A DNA stretch of 64,000 nucleotides from positions 67,938,022-68,002,021 of the forward strand of contig CM070877.1 of NCBI GenBank assembly GCA_036365515.1, read 5' to 3'. The DNA comes from Torymus aiolomorphi (Eukaryota > Arthropoda > Insecta > Hymenoptera > Torymidae). Below the pieces are notes generated by a model. It saw only the letters and a list, made by a program, of their open reading frames with translations. It was not told the origin of the DNA and made no database searches. This document shows, in pieces, positions 22,093 through 33,606 of this stretch (position 1 is its first letter; the number at the start of each line of letters is the position of its first letter). Position numbers and translations under genes: made by a program.

Positions 22093-23429
22093 CGAGGGGT
22101 GTTCAAAAAGTAAGTTTCCCTAGTCTGCCGTTTTGCCCCAGCGCCATCTAGCGAGCTGGGACCAAACATAGTTTTAGCTTAGGATATACCGATAAGAGCG
22201 GAACCGGTCTTAGCTGCCGAAAAAAATTTTTTCATCAGTACCGGTTCGGAAACCATGGAGCTACCTGTGAAAAACGTGTCCACCTGTGAGTTGCGTGCAG
22301 TTATCCGCTTTTTAACTGCAAAAGGGCTTAATGGCAACGAAATTCACACTGAATTAGTGCATATTTATGGTGACAAATGCATGAGTGTGCAAATGGTGCG
22401 TCGGTGGCGTACATATTTTCTCGAGGGACGCGGGGAAGTTCATGATGAGCAGCGTGCAGGCAGGCCAAAAACCGCCATTACAGATGACACAGTCGCAGCA
22501 GTCGAAAAAATGATTATAGGCGCTTTACAATTGACAGAATTTTGGACTCAATCCCTCCTGAAATCGATATTTGTCGAACTTCAATCCACACAATCATAAC
22601 AGATCATCTTGGTTACCGTAAAGTTTGTGCGAGGTGTGTCCCACGCCTGCTTTCAGATGATCACAAACAAAAAAGACTTCAGTCTGCAGGAAAATTTCTT
22701 GACATGCTTGAAGATGAAGGCGAAAATGTTTACTCACGCATTGTTACAGGGGATAAAACGTGGGTTCACCACACAAACCCTGAAATGAAGCGACAAAGTA
22801 TGGTTTGGTAGAAATCAGAAGAGAGTGCTCCAAAAAAAGCAAAAATCCAGTATTCTGCTGGTAAGGTTATGGCCACAGTTTTTTGGGACAATGAAGGTGT
22901 TCTGTTGATTGATTTTCTTGAATCCGGTACCACGATAAATGCAGATCGTTACTGTGAAGTGCTAAATAAACTTAAAAGTGCCGTTAAACGAAAGCGTCCT
23001 GGAAAATTATCGAGAAAAGTGTTGCTTTTTCACGACAATGCACGGCCTCATTCAACAAAAAAAACACAAACCTTACTGGAAAAATTCAAATGGGAAATTT
23101 TTGATCACCCACCCTACTCTCCAGATCTCGCACCAAGTGACTTTTTTCTTTATCCTAAATTAAAGGAAAGTTTGGGTGGCCATCACTTCAATTCAAATGA
23201 TGAAGTGAAAGACATCGTTAAATTATTCTTTAAAAAACAGGGCACGGATTTTTATAAACAAGGTTTGTCAAAGCTTGAGAACAGATATAAAAAATGTATT
23301 CAAGTCCAAGGGGACTATGTAGAAAAATAGTTTATAAGTCAAACAATAAACACATATGTTACTTTAACCTAAAAATTGTGTTTTGCTTTTTTCCCGGAGC
23401 AGGGAAACTTACTTTTTGAACACCCCTCG
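22093..23429 (+). mobile_element. mariner element (1337 bp)
   Basis: Terminal inverted repeats CGAGGGGTGTTCAAAAAGTA and their inverse ending CACCCCTCG, flanked by TA on both sides (22091-22092 and 23430-23431). The TIRs are about 29 bp. It is inserted in the promoter region of a minus-strand gene. Confidence 0.95.
22255..23330 (+). pseudogene. mariner transposase (DD34D), broken
   Basis: The ATG at 22255 starts a helix-turn-helix half (ELRAVIRFLTAKGLNGNEI..., VRRWRTYF). A frameshift lies near 22530-22560. The next frame has TGDKTWVHH (first Asp) and a TAG at 22809-22811 in a Trp-rich spot (MVW-stop). The last block from 22869 has LLFHDNARPH (second Asp) and YSPDLAPSDFF. The count between the second and third Asp is 34 residues, the DD34D signature of mariner. 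All three catalytic Asp remain, so the copy died by the shift and the stop. Confidence 0.93.
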
Positions 23430-24952
23430 TATAATGGAAACCAAGCCACTTCGTGGGGGCACTTCGGCAACATCAGCACAAAAGTTGGACGGACACAGAA
23501 AGAGACACATATAAGACAGAGACACAACACACACATATATTAGAACGCCCTGTAGGAGAACTTAAGAATGCTCCGGATAAGGGCAGATCCTGCGGTGCTT
23601 TTGAATCTGCCTGGACGAGAATGACCTGCGACACTTCTCGCACACCGAATCCCCTACACGGCAACTAGACTCATGGCGCTGGAAATGGTTGGTGCTGATG
23701 AGCTTCTTACACGTGGAATACAGCATATATCCAACTTCAGCGTTATCACGGGGGTGAACTGACAAATAATGTCTCTGTAAACCACTAAACGTTACAAAAA
23801 GGTGTGAGCAAAATCTACAGGTGAACACATCAGTCCTTTTTCCCGGCACATGGCGACGAGCATGAATCCGCGCCACACCAACCGTAGGAGCCACATTGAC
23901 ACAATTCTCCGTTAGGCACTCATGGAAGGGTATAGGTCGGGAACTAGAGATTTCTCCGAAGCGCCTGTTTCTAACGATGATGTCAATGGCGGTGTCAGGG
24001 CACTTACAGTAGACTTGCGCCAGCCCACCATTCCACGGGGGCCCACCAACATTGACGGCCTCGGCTAATAACAGTCCAGTGTTGATGACTTGGTGATATA
24101 CAGCTCAACGCACATACACTGCTGTACCTGGACGCTGACACACCAGTTGGTACGCAATTCCCTTGTCCCGAAGAAAGTCTGGAGAAATCATAATTCTTTT
24201 ATGATTCACCGGATAAGGGCAGAAAGGTTCCCACGAAGACACGTTCTCTCCAGCGGCCCTCATGTCACCGAGCATATCCGACAAGGCGTCACACAGGACG
24301 TGAGAATAAGCTGGATTAACGAAGATCCAGATCTTTTCGGCATCGGCTTCGCTCCAATGCACCACGTTGAGGGAATCCAGATACCCGTCTTCAGGATGCA
24401 TCTCCGAAAACGAGAGCCTGCCGGAGAGATAGTGCGAGGGGACGTTTATCCCCGGAGAAGCAGTAATCGCAGGATTTCTCGCCGGACTGATAAGATATGG
24501 TGCGTCCTTGAGAAATGATGGCAGCGCCATTCTATCATTAGAGAAATTCGTAGCATATACCGGGCGCTCCCGTCCTGCAGCAATGCTTTCAATCATCGAA
24601 GTTACGGCTTGTTCGACAACCAACAAAGATGCAGTCGAGTCAAGTGCCGGTACACCGCTCTGGAACGAAAAGAAATTTTTGATTAATAATTAAAATCAGT
24701 ACCTTTTGTTTCTCCAATTAACATAAAGGAATTATCACAATAAGGGCAACAATTAAGGAGTTAAGAAGAATACCTTGAATCGAGGAATTAGATCTTGTAG
24801 AGTTCCAGTGACAAAACCACCATCCTTATTGTTTAAATAGACCCCTTTGACGCCAGCTCGCCGTAAACGAAGAGACTCAATAGACACCTCAGGTGATGAG
24901 ACAATTCAATTTAATTGGGCCATTGCTATCTCTCGGGGAACAGATGGTAGTA

Positions 24953-25175
24953 TATTAGGAAACTGAAAAAAAAATATACATAATAAAACAATATTAGGAA
25001 ATCGAAATTATATTAATATTATCTTAGTAAATCATTTGAAAAAAAAAAGAAACCGCTAAGGAAATATTAGGAAACTGAAAAAAATATACATAATAAAACA
25101 ATTTTAGGAAATCGAAATTATATTAATATTATCTTAGTAAAAAATTTGGAAAAAGAAACCGCTAAGGAAATATTA
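24953..25175. repeat. 112-bp tandem duplication spanning a splice acceptor
   Basis: TATTAGGAAACTG starts at 24953 and 25065, and the 112-base unit is repeated nearly exactly. The minus-strand exon 2 acceptor (polypyrimidine + CAG) of the JmjC gene is at the left edge and is duplicated about 112 bases upstream in the intron. Confidence 0.75.
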
Positions 25176-25179
25176 GGAA

Positions 25180-25880
25180 TACAGGTTTTTGTAGAGGGTA
25201 TAATTACTTGAATCATATTAATAATTAACCTTTGTTTGATACACCGGGGTAGAAACGATCCCACGTCATTTTTACGTTGATTTAAAGTACTTAAATCTAA
25301 GAAAATCAGGTATTTTTTTTTAAACATATTTAATTTTAATATCTCACTATAAAACATATGTAGCCTTCAAAATAAACGTTTCAAGAGTTCAAAAAAAAAA
25401 AAAAAGTTTTCTACAATAAAAATATTTATTATTGTATTTTTTATGACGATTTTTTATCGATGGGGTAGAAATAACCCCAGTGTGTCAAGTATGCTACACC
25501 AGGCAAGTGTGTCAAACAAAATTTAATATACTACATTCTAATAAATTAAATAAAAGGGTAGTATTCTGTTAAATGTAAACCTATTATTTACGCTCGAGGC
25601 TCTAGTTTATCACTACGAAGATTTGTAATAAGCAAGTAAATCTAAGAAAAAAAAGAAAAGCAAAAAAAAGAGTAATAAGAGTATATATTTAGTAGAGAGA
25701 AAATAAGTCTAAAGCAAAGAAAAAAAGCCAAAAGCGGAAGAAAAAAAAATATATATGATTTTTAAATAGAATAAGCATGGGATCGATTCTGAGAAAAAAA
25801 TTGAGTGTTTACATTTCCTTATGGAACTACATACTAGTAACTAATTGAAAGAAATAAATAGATAATAATATTAGAAAACC
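25180..25880. other. Intron 1 region of the JmjC gene, AT-rich
   Basis: A and T runs only. The short motif GGGGTAGAAA appears twice (about 25246 and 25462). No coding or RNA signal was seen. Confidence 0.4.
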
Positions 25881-26088
25881 TACCACATGTACAAATTTAT
25901 GTGCGTGAGACCCAGTCGGCTTGCGAATAAAGTCAAGCATCCTTGATAAACATATATCCTTGTGGATACAAACAAATTCTTGAACCTCACCGCCGTAAAA
26001 AATGTGTTCAGTTTCACAACTCATTTTGGCACAGTAGCTTTGAAAAGCGAATTATGAATGAAAAGCATGCGAGCGTAATCTAGAGACC

Positions 26089-26286
26089 GCCAGTTACTAC
26101 CACAATTACGCCGCATGTCCGTGTGCTGCAGGCTAAGCGCAGCACAGGTGGAGCGCCAGTTACTACCACAATTACGCCGCATGTCTGTGTGCTGCAGGCT
26201 AAGTGCAGCACAGGTAAAGCGCCAGTTACTACCACAATTACGCCGCGTGTCCGTGTGCCGCAGGCTAGCGCAGCGCAAGCCGAGCG
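26089..26286. repeat. Three 66-bp tandem repeats next to the JmjC gene start
   Basis: Unit GCCAGTTACTACCACAATTA starts at 26089, 26155 and 26221, with exact 66-base spacing. The repeats are far more GC-rich than the surroundings and lie about 65 bases upstream of the minus-strand ATG at 26024. They are open in one minus frame, but this looks like chance. Confidence 0.8.
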
Positions 26287-26291
26287 CCACA

Positions 26292-27695
26292 TAAGGTGAA
26301 ACGCGCTATAGCGGGACAGCATTTTTTGTTATCGTGGATTTCGCCATTTTTAATGAAACATAATTATTTTTTGAAAACTTTAACACAATATTCAAATTAT
26401 TAAAGTAATTTTCAAAAAAAAAAAACATTTTTCAACTGATATTTTAATTGTATTAACAAAAATAAGTCTAATCTATAGTTGGACATATTGAATTCAAACT
26501 ACGCTAATACCTGGACAGAGGTGCAACCTATACCGGGACAAATTAAATTTAAATGCAATTATATTGGCAAATTGAACTTTATCGAATCATTAACTTCAGT
26601 TATACATCGAAATATAATATTTAACAGTAAATAAACAAAAAAATTGAAATCCTTTCTTGTTTAATTGGCATTTTTTTGTTGCAAAACAAGCATTTCAAGA
26701 CATGATAGTTTTTCTCCAGGTCGTCTAATTTTGTGCATAATTTTGTTTTCCCTTCCTTAATTTCATCTCAATTTTCTTTAATTGTTTTAGACCTTATTTT
26801 TTTACATTATCGTACAACTACTTTACATTATCTATGTCAATCTATTATTTTTTTATATTTCATGTATTATATTGATGAAAAATCTTAAGTAGGCTATATA
26901 TTAAACGTTAAAAGTTGAGTTTTCGAGTGAATAGCATCCTTAACATCACAAATTAGATTTTATATAAATAAGTTTATAATCTGAAAAAATACTTTTGTTA
27001 AGAGTTATTTTGACATAGATAATTTCCTTTCACTTACTGTTTTAATACAACTTACCTTCTAACTACTTTTGAGTTTATGTTTTGAAGCTGCTAATTTTCA
27101 CAGTTGTTACAGCACTAGCCAAGACTATTCAGATACATACTAATTAATAATTTATTTAAGTTACTATTTACTTACAATTACTTCAATAATTGTACTATTT
27201 CTGTAGAAAAGACACGCGTAGATTACACTGTCCGACTTAAAGAATGCGCGTATCGAATACTCGGTATGGAGCACTCGTATTTCAAAATAGCTCTATAGTT
27301 GGACATGGAATATTTTAATACATAATTATAATTTAAGTCCTGTTCACTTCCTAATTTATTTCAAAATATGAATATTTTAATTTGTGATCATTATTTTTTG
27401 ACTTTGGGGTTAAATTAAATGGTCTTTTTTCTTATAAAAGGTCAAGCTATAAAAAAATACACGATTTGTATGAAAGTAGACTACTTTAAATGCGATTTGG
27501 AGGTAAACTTTTAATTTATTTTATAGTTTAAATTAATATTTAAATCAAACAATATTCACGCCTACTTGTAGCTAAGACCTTGAAATATTTAAAATAATTA
27601 TCATACTGCTTAAACATTTATTTTACTATGAGAATTTAACTGTCCAGATATAGGCATCACTTTTAGATTGTCCCGACTTAGGGCATTTCACCTTA
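26292..27695. mobile_element. Possible non-autonomous TIR element (1.4 kb)
   Basis: The left end TAAGGTGAAACGCGCTATAG and the inverse of the right end TAAGGTGAAATGCCCTAAGT share the outer ten bases and then GCGGGACA/TCGGGACA. The interior is AT-rich without coding; ATAGTTGGACAT occurs near both ends (about 26475 and 27296). No clear target duplication. Confidence 0.45.
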
Positions 27696-28590
27696 CTACT
27701 ACAACGACAGCGTATACACGTATGATAGGAATAAGTGAATGATATTATGAATTACGGCCACTTTTATATAAATAAAAGAGATTATAAGACACATACTAGT
27801 TAAGGATTAGAATTTCAATTTAAATCATTACAAGTGTAAAGGTGATCGATTATTGTTCAATAGATAGACAAGAAATTATAATAAATTATGAACAAAATTT
27901 TTAGTAACAGTTAATTATTAATTTTTTTATGTTAGTGTTGAAAGTAATCGATTACTTATTAATAATTAAGATGCAACAATAATATTATAGGTATTGTATC
28001 ATTATTATTAATTAGAGCGCCGGAAATACATAGAAATCGTTTAAACAATTATCAAAACGTAGCAGAACATTTAAGGAAAAAATAACTTAATATAGTAAAT
28101 GCAATATCATTAGTTATCATATAATAACCGTATAAAATAGGAAAAATTATAATCTATGCAATTCAGGAATGCAAGATTTGCAGAGTCAATCGCGCCACTC
28201 CAAATATATAAGTCAGCTCATTCGTGAAATTGAAAGATACGGTACAATGACCGCAGGTATAATTCTTAGAAAGAAGGAAGCAGAAAGTAAGCAAAAGCAT
28301 TTTTTGCACTTGCTTCTAGAATCATTGATTTAAATGCATTAAATATTCCATAGCGAGAAAAAATATAATGTTTCGAAAAATAACAATTACGGAAAGTATA
28401 ACAACAAAAATACACATATTAAGTGTCAATTATGACACAATTTATAATTATAATCGCATTGATTAGACTTAATTTATTTTCAAAATTTATTTAAATTAAT
28501 ATGAAAAAAATAGGAATTGACAAATAACAATGAAATGATATGACTTTTACAACAGAACATTTCCGACTTAAGAAAAAAAAAAAAAAAATT
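27696..28590. other. AT-rich spacer, nothing recognised
   Basis: No open frame, repeat or RNA gene could be supported here. Confidence 0.5.
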
Positions 28591-28664
28591 AAGGGGAGTG
28601 CGGATCGAACCCTCTACCCTTAGGTTGATAGACAAGCACCTTGCCGACCGCGCTACAAGGTGAT
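28591..28664 (-). pseudogene. tRNA-like sequence with A box, B box and T-run
   Basis: On the minus strand TAGCGCGGTCGG fits a pol III A box and GGTTCGATCC a B box, at normal spacing, and a run of 16 T follows shortly as a possible terminator. The acceptor stem does not pair and only three of five T-stem pairs form, so this is a tRNA pseudogene or tRNA-derived SINE head. Confidence 0.4.
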
Positions 28665-28919
28665 TCTTATGAGATATGATTTAAAACACATGATATAAAA
28701 GACATCATGTAGTTTCTACATAAAGAAATATTAAACAATATAATTTTTTTCTTTTAAAAGGAAAAAGTAATTAATGTTATAAAGAAATACAAATAATTCG
28801 TAAAACAAAAGTACATCAAGTAAATAAAATAAACATACAGATAGGACAGTAAATTATAATAATATACATCATAATAGGATAATAAAGGGAATAAATAAAC
28901 GATGAATGTATCATTACGG

Positions 28920-29092
28920 TTGAACTTGTGGGCCGAGACCCACGTGCGACGACCGCATCGGCAGACTCTCGCAAGCAAGCACAGTCGCACACCCCTGCGC
29001 ATAGTACACAAGAGCGCCACCGCATAGCAAGTATCATGCGGCCACGGCGCTGCGAACGACTGACACTATGCAGGTGCTTCCCATTATATAAC
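28920..29092 (-). promoter_or_regulatory. GC-rich patch with TATA and initiator, possible first exon
   Basis: Minus-strand TATATAATGG (29081-29090) is followed about 27 bases on by TCAGT (29059-29063), then a GC-rich stretch with ATG codons up to about 28920. It stands out from the AT-rich surroundings. It could be a promoter and short first exon of the island, but no downstream exon was found. Confidence 0.3.
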
Positions 29093-29099
29093 GATCAAA

Positions 29100-29890
29100 T
29101 GAACCAGCATTACTATTTGCCAATTCGCGTATCACAAACATTTATAAAAAGAGAAACTTTTTGGGAAACAGAGAAACAGAGAAACATTTGATTACCTTCT
29201 AAATTACGTATTTTAAAACTACTCACGTATTATTTTTGACTTAAAAAGGCAACTTTGAAAAAGTAGATTTTTTTAAAAATATTAACTAATTTTACGAATT
29301 CTAAAGAACTTTCTCGGCGTTACATCTCATAAACACAGATTCTAAAAAAAAAAAAGAAAAAACTCGGAACTGATTGAATTCTGAGATCAAATAGATGACT
29401 TAAAAGTCTTATTTTTTTGGACTTACAATTGAGAATTTGAAAAAGTAGCAACTTTACTACATAACATTTTGAATAATGTATTTATGAAAAATAAGATATA
29501 CGGAACACATGAACAAAAAAAATTTTTAGTTGATGTACCTTATCAATTTTCTTTGAGGAAACATTCTGCTAAAGCAGTTAGCAGCGGTTTTTTCTCGAAA
29601 CAGAATTTTTGATTTTTTATTTGTAAGAAATAATTGGGAACTCAACGGAGTAAAGGAAAGGTATCCAGAAATAAACATACAAACAAATGAAGTTAAAATA
29701 CAGTTTTATTAATTAAACATAACATATACTTATTACACAATATTATAATTATATGATAATAGAATATTTTTTTACTTCATATAAATTGACAGACCAGGAC
29801 TGCACAGATTCCAGCAGCAGATCTATAACAAAAAGAAATATATATATATATATATATACCAATAGTAAGAAATGCGGTGACCTCCAAGTA
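29100..29890. other. AT-rich spacer with (TA)n at about 29838-29860
   Basis: No gene was found. A short TA microsatellite is the only feature. Confidence 0.5.
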
Positions 29891-29907
29891 CTTACAAAAG
29901 AAAAAAC

Positions 29908-30679
29908 TTAATCCCAGCACTCAGGTTCGGAGCCCTGGCCGCCTTCAGACGTATTTCTAAGTTGCTTACATGGCTCCGACGTATGCAAGTGCCGCGCGCG
30001 GCAGCTGACCCCGGCTCGAACAGACCACGCCGTGGGAGAAACGGCCCTCGCCGAGTCATCATTAGGTGCCAAGTAGCCCCGATCCACAGACGAGCTAGGA
30101 GAACGAGGCGAGTCACGATCTGATACGACGGCCCGTGGCTGCAGCAGTTTCGGGCCAGGACTCGAAGGCGGCGTCCTCATCGAATGGACGACCTCCTCAG
30201 CATCACAAGTATGTGACGCCTGACGATCCGCCCCAGCTGTCTCTCGTTCAAGCACATCTCGCCGGCACTCAGTCTCCCTCTTCGACAGGGAACTGCGCAT
30301 CCGTTCCAACAGCGGAACCGGAGCCGGAGCAAATGACGGTCTCGGGCCCCAGCCTTTCGGGTCACCTCGAGACGGACCCATCTAACCACAGGGTCGACCA
30401 ACGGGTTGTCGCGGCGAGCCGCCGATACCACCGGGCGATCTACGGAAGGAAGGACGCCTCCCGCGAGCGCGTCCTCTACCACCATTGCGCCCAGGCCCTG
30501 GGCGAAGCCTTGTGGGACCTATAAGCGCAAGAAAAAATAATAATAATAAGAATTAGGAGAACTAGTGACGAAACAACATACATAGATGTATATACACGGC
30601 TCACCAGAGGAGACGACGGATGGAGTGGCCTGATGACCAACCTCACGGGGAAACCAGCAAACATTCCGGTGACTTCCAT
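29908..30679 (-). CDS. Candidate two-exon RG/SP-rich gene (island gene 1), unknown function
   Basis: Minus strand. TATAAATT at about 30757-30764 precedes an ATG at 30677-30679 (MEVTGMFAGF...). A donor CTG|GTGAGCC lies at about 30604 and an acceptor CTTGCGCTTATAG at 30519, giving an intron of about 86 bases. Exon 2 is GC-rich. One frame codes GRNGGRGRARGRRPS followed by a Ser/Pro-rich region ending CWD at 29908, but has a TAG inside; a second frame (30485-30177) is also open. I cannot decide the frame. Its build resembles the gene at 21.2-22.0 kb. No homologue was recognised. Confidence 0.3.
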
Positions 30680-30754
30680 AGCTCCCACGAATAGCGATGA
30701 TACGAATGATACGGAAAGAAAGCTACTAATACTATTACCTGGTACACATCTAAT

Positions 30755-30766
30755 TTATACCAGAAA
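30755..30766 (-). promoter_or_regulatory. TATA box upstream of island gene 1
   Basis: The minus strand reads GGTATAAATTAG about 80 bases before the ATG at 30679. Confidence 0.35.
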
Positions 30767-31242
30767 ATCACTGGACAACAGGAGCTCCCCACGCCGAGCC
30801 ACGGCACGGCGTGAGCGCTGTCTCAGCATCGCGCGACGGCCGATTCCTGGAAACACACACCATCAGCAGACACCGATTTCGGGTACTCAAGGAAAACACT
30901 CGGCAACATATAATAGCTAACATTGCATTTTTTTATCATGAATGAGAATTGTAATCAATTGCGTCATCTAATATAAAAATAATATAAAAACAGAGCTAGG
31001 TGCCGAGGGCGATTATGCCTATAAAATGCTTCATATGATATTTTAAATTATCATAAATAAATAATACTTACCATAAATGGAATAGGGCATCAAAAATATA
31101 TAAATTATAATACTAAAAACAGTAAAATAAGTACATCACTGTAAAACAACAATAATACTTAGAGCGTATTTAGAAAAATCCGATAGAAAGAAAAAAAAAA
31201 TAAAAAAAAAAGGAAATGAGAAATAGGAATATCTGATTTCAG

Positions 31243-33240
31243 GGCAATTTGCAGCCAGGAAAATGCGATGGCGACTACACGACCAATGGAAAGAAACCCG
31301 GGAATACTATAGAACAACTGAGCTCCCTCGTGATATCCAGTACTACATGGAGAATAATACAGCAAATAGATTTGGAACCACTAACGCAGAAGGGAGATAA
31401 ATTAATGGAAAGCTGGAGAACATTAACACGGTTTCGGAAGGAAAATAAGAATGAAAACCAATATCTACAATTGAAAGGCATCCTCAAACAAATAAAGGCC
31501 TGTAGTCAAGATATGGAAAGAGTGTTCGAATTAATGCAAGGACACGAATACCCCAAGCATAACCGGGAAAGCCGCGCATGGTTCTCCGCAGTGGGCAAGG
31601 TGAGCAAATTCCTATTTGGAACGCTCGACGAAACCACCGAAAAGGAAATAAAGGGCTTGATAGCAGGGACAAAAACGAGAACATCTGAATTATCAAAACT
31701 TCTAATAAATCAAATGGAGATTGTGTACAGAGAATTTGGTATCTTACAAAAAGAAACCATGGAAATCGAAAAGCATTTACAGATATTAAAACAGGAACAA
31801 AAACAAGAAAAAGTAGAAGTAGCCTCCAAGAGGGCAGTACAGATACTCAAAGAGCAAATACTACAATATGAGATTGACGTGCAGACCCTAACAGACGCAA
31901 TCCTGTTCGCGGGTCAGGGATCAATCCACCCGCGATTTATAGACCCAGCTCAGATACAAGAGACAGCGCGATTAGTTTCCACAACGGTGTCGGGCGCCGC
32001 ATTCCCGATTCCGAGTGAGAATGGCAGCGTAGCTAATTTAGTGAAAATTGCGGATGTTTCGATCATGTTATGTGATTCGCAACTTATATATTACATCGCG
32101 ATACCACTAGCCGATTACCGCGAGTATGATCTATATAAATCATCTCCATGGCCAATACCACAGGCCACTGCAAATGGATCAACGGCATACGCGTACATTT
32201 GGCCAAATATACCATTATTTGCGCTCAGTCGAGCTAAGGACGCATATATCAGTATCCAACCGGAGACATTAAGTAAGTGCAAACGCGTCAATAACTTATA
32301 CATTTGCAGGAGAACAGACCTCGAACAGTTACTCGACGATCGAGCAACATGCGAAGTCAAAGTAGCCGCCAGGCAAGAGCTGTCTAGACTCGCTGCTTGT
32401 AATATCAGAATAATAAAATTAAGTACTACATTTTGGGCTAGAACGAGCTCGCCGAACACCTGAATGTTCTCGGCCGGAACCAAGGACAAGTTATTAGTCA
32501 GCTGTATGAGAACAGCAGATCAGGTAGTCCCAATACAAGGAGTCGGTCTACTCGAGTTACCAGGAGGGTGCACGGCCCGATCAGAATTTATACGATTGAG
32601 CGCGACCCGCGAGGTAACCACTGGATTCAAACCGGTGGCATACGGCGGGAGCGGACTGAATATATCGGAGATAATTAACACCACAATGGTCGACTCAAGT
32701 GCATTAATGCGGCATATAATGGAAGGGTCTGCAAACTCGCCCACAGACACAAACGCTCAGGCCCAATTTCTGAAAACGGGCGAAGGGCTGAAAGAGATCA
32801 TCATTCAGGCTCGCGAGGTGGAACAGAACCAAGAGATAAACGACTAATTCGTCGCATTCAGGCAATTAGTATCATACTCCGGTGGATCGGTAATAGTAAT
32901 CATATTAATAGAGGGAATACTTTGGAAAATCTGGCCGAAAGGGGGGCGGCCGCTACTAACCAATAGAGATATTTTTACAGAAATCCAAGTACCGGCTCGA
33001 CAACCCCAAGGTCCAGTCGTACGCTATTCAACAGCAGGAGGTCGAGTATTTAGCCTTCCGCATCTTCACGAACTAGGCCTACAGGACCGTCCCTACCCAG
33101 CTCGGGGGCAGCGGAATTCGATAGTACGCAGTCCATATGTTCTTAGCAAGAAGGGGAAAAAGAGCACAAGATTACCTCGTATCTTATGTAACTTAATTTA
33201 TTGTAATTATAAAAAGAGAGAGATAGATATAGATTATTAG
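31243..33240 (+). pseudogene. env: env of element B, broken; made by splicing
   Basis: One frame carries an envelope-like protein from the acceptor TCTGATTTCAG (ends 31242) to the stop at 33238-33240, interrupted by TGA at 32461-32463 and TAA at 32845-32847. There is no in-frame ATG at the 5' end and a stop lies just before the acceptor, so translation must start in an upstream exon, as in errantivirus env mRNAs. A basic spot followed by a hydrophobic stretch and KFLFGTLDE (about 31560-31640) resembles the cleavage/fusion region of insect retroviral and baculovirus F-type envelopes. A heptad-rich region follows (31650-31880), and a hydrophobic segment near 32895-32935 could be the membrane anchor. 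It is a fossil copy. Confidence 0.7.
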
Positions 33241-33606
33241 ATTTGTAATTATTAGGTACACAAGCACGGACAATACATCACACATAAAAACATTTTTTTC
33301 TATACTTAATTTGTAACAAATACACAAGGAACACTAGCTAGCAAACAATTGTAATCCGCTCCGCAATAACAACAGCCAAACTAAGCAACCTCAGGATAAA
33401 TGTGAAAAAAGCCAACCTAGGCAACTTCAGCGACCGCTCGATGGGGATAAATTCAACACAACCTCAGCAACCGCTCGATGAGGATAAAGGCAAGAACTTT
33501 GGCCAATCCTTTAAGGAGGCCAGCCCCAACCCAGAATACAGGAAATTTTTTTCGAGGCTTGGGCTTTGGGCATCGACCAGGAGGCGGATGTTGCGGCCCT
33601 CACACG
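33241..33606. other. Element B 3' untranslated region
   Basis: No coding was seen. The purine-rich AGGAGGCGGA at 33579-33588 is the nearest polypurine-tract candidate but lies 18 bases before the LTR, which is atypical. Confidence 0.45.

Larger units (their letters stand above)
23562..26024 (-). pseudogene. JmjC domain plus C2H2-type zinc-finger gene, three exons (island gene 2)
   Basis: Minus strand. Exon 1 has ATG at 26022-26024 and ends near a GTAGGT donor at about 25887. Exon 2 is about 24966-24775 (acceptor TTTTTTTTTCAG, donor AAG|GTATTC) and has an in-frame TGA. Exon 3 starts at about 24664 after a TTTCGTTCCAG acceptor and runs to the stop at 23562. Exon 3 codes a JmjC-like fold: GINVPSHYLSG, then SEMHPEDGYLDSLNVVHW with the HxE iron ligands, and YHQVINTG with the distal His. 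An in-frame TGA (about 24103-24105) lies just before that His. The tail has CRFCSHLF..LQRHYLSVH and CEKCRRSF..RQIQKHRRIC, zinc-finger-like. JmjC enzymes are Fe(II)/2-oxoglutarate oxygenases, often histone demethylases. The copy looks inactive unless the TGA codons are errors. Confidence 0.6.

Noticed and set aside
26089..26286. Short spaced repeats that could suggest a CRISPR array
   Set aside because: Repeats are directly adjacent with no unique spacers, in a eukaryotic transposon-rich setting.
26021..26322. Minus-strand frames with repeated CGSNW phrases
   Set aside because: They arise from the 66-bp repeat, whose length is a multiple of three; no other support.
28591..28664. Functional tRNA gene
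   Set aside because: The acceptor stem does not pair and two of five T-stem pairs fail.
20340..31240. Terminal inverted repeats bounding the JmjC gene island
   Set aside because: I compared the A-rich flanks by eye on both sides and found no convincing inverted or direct pair.
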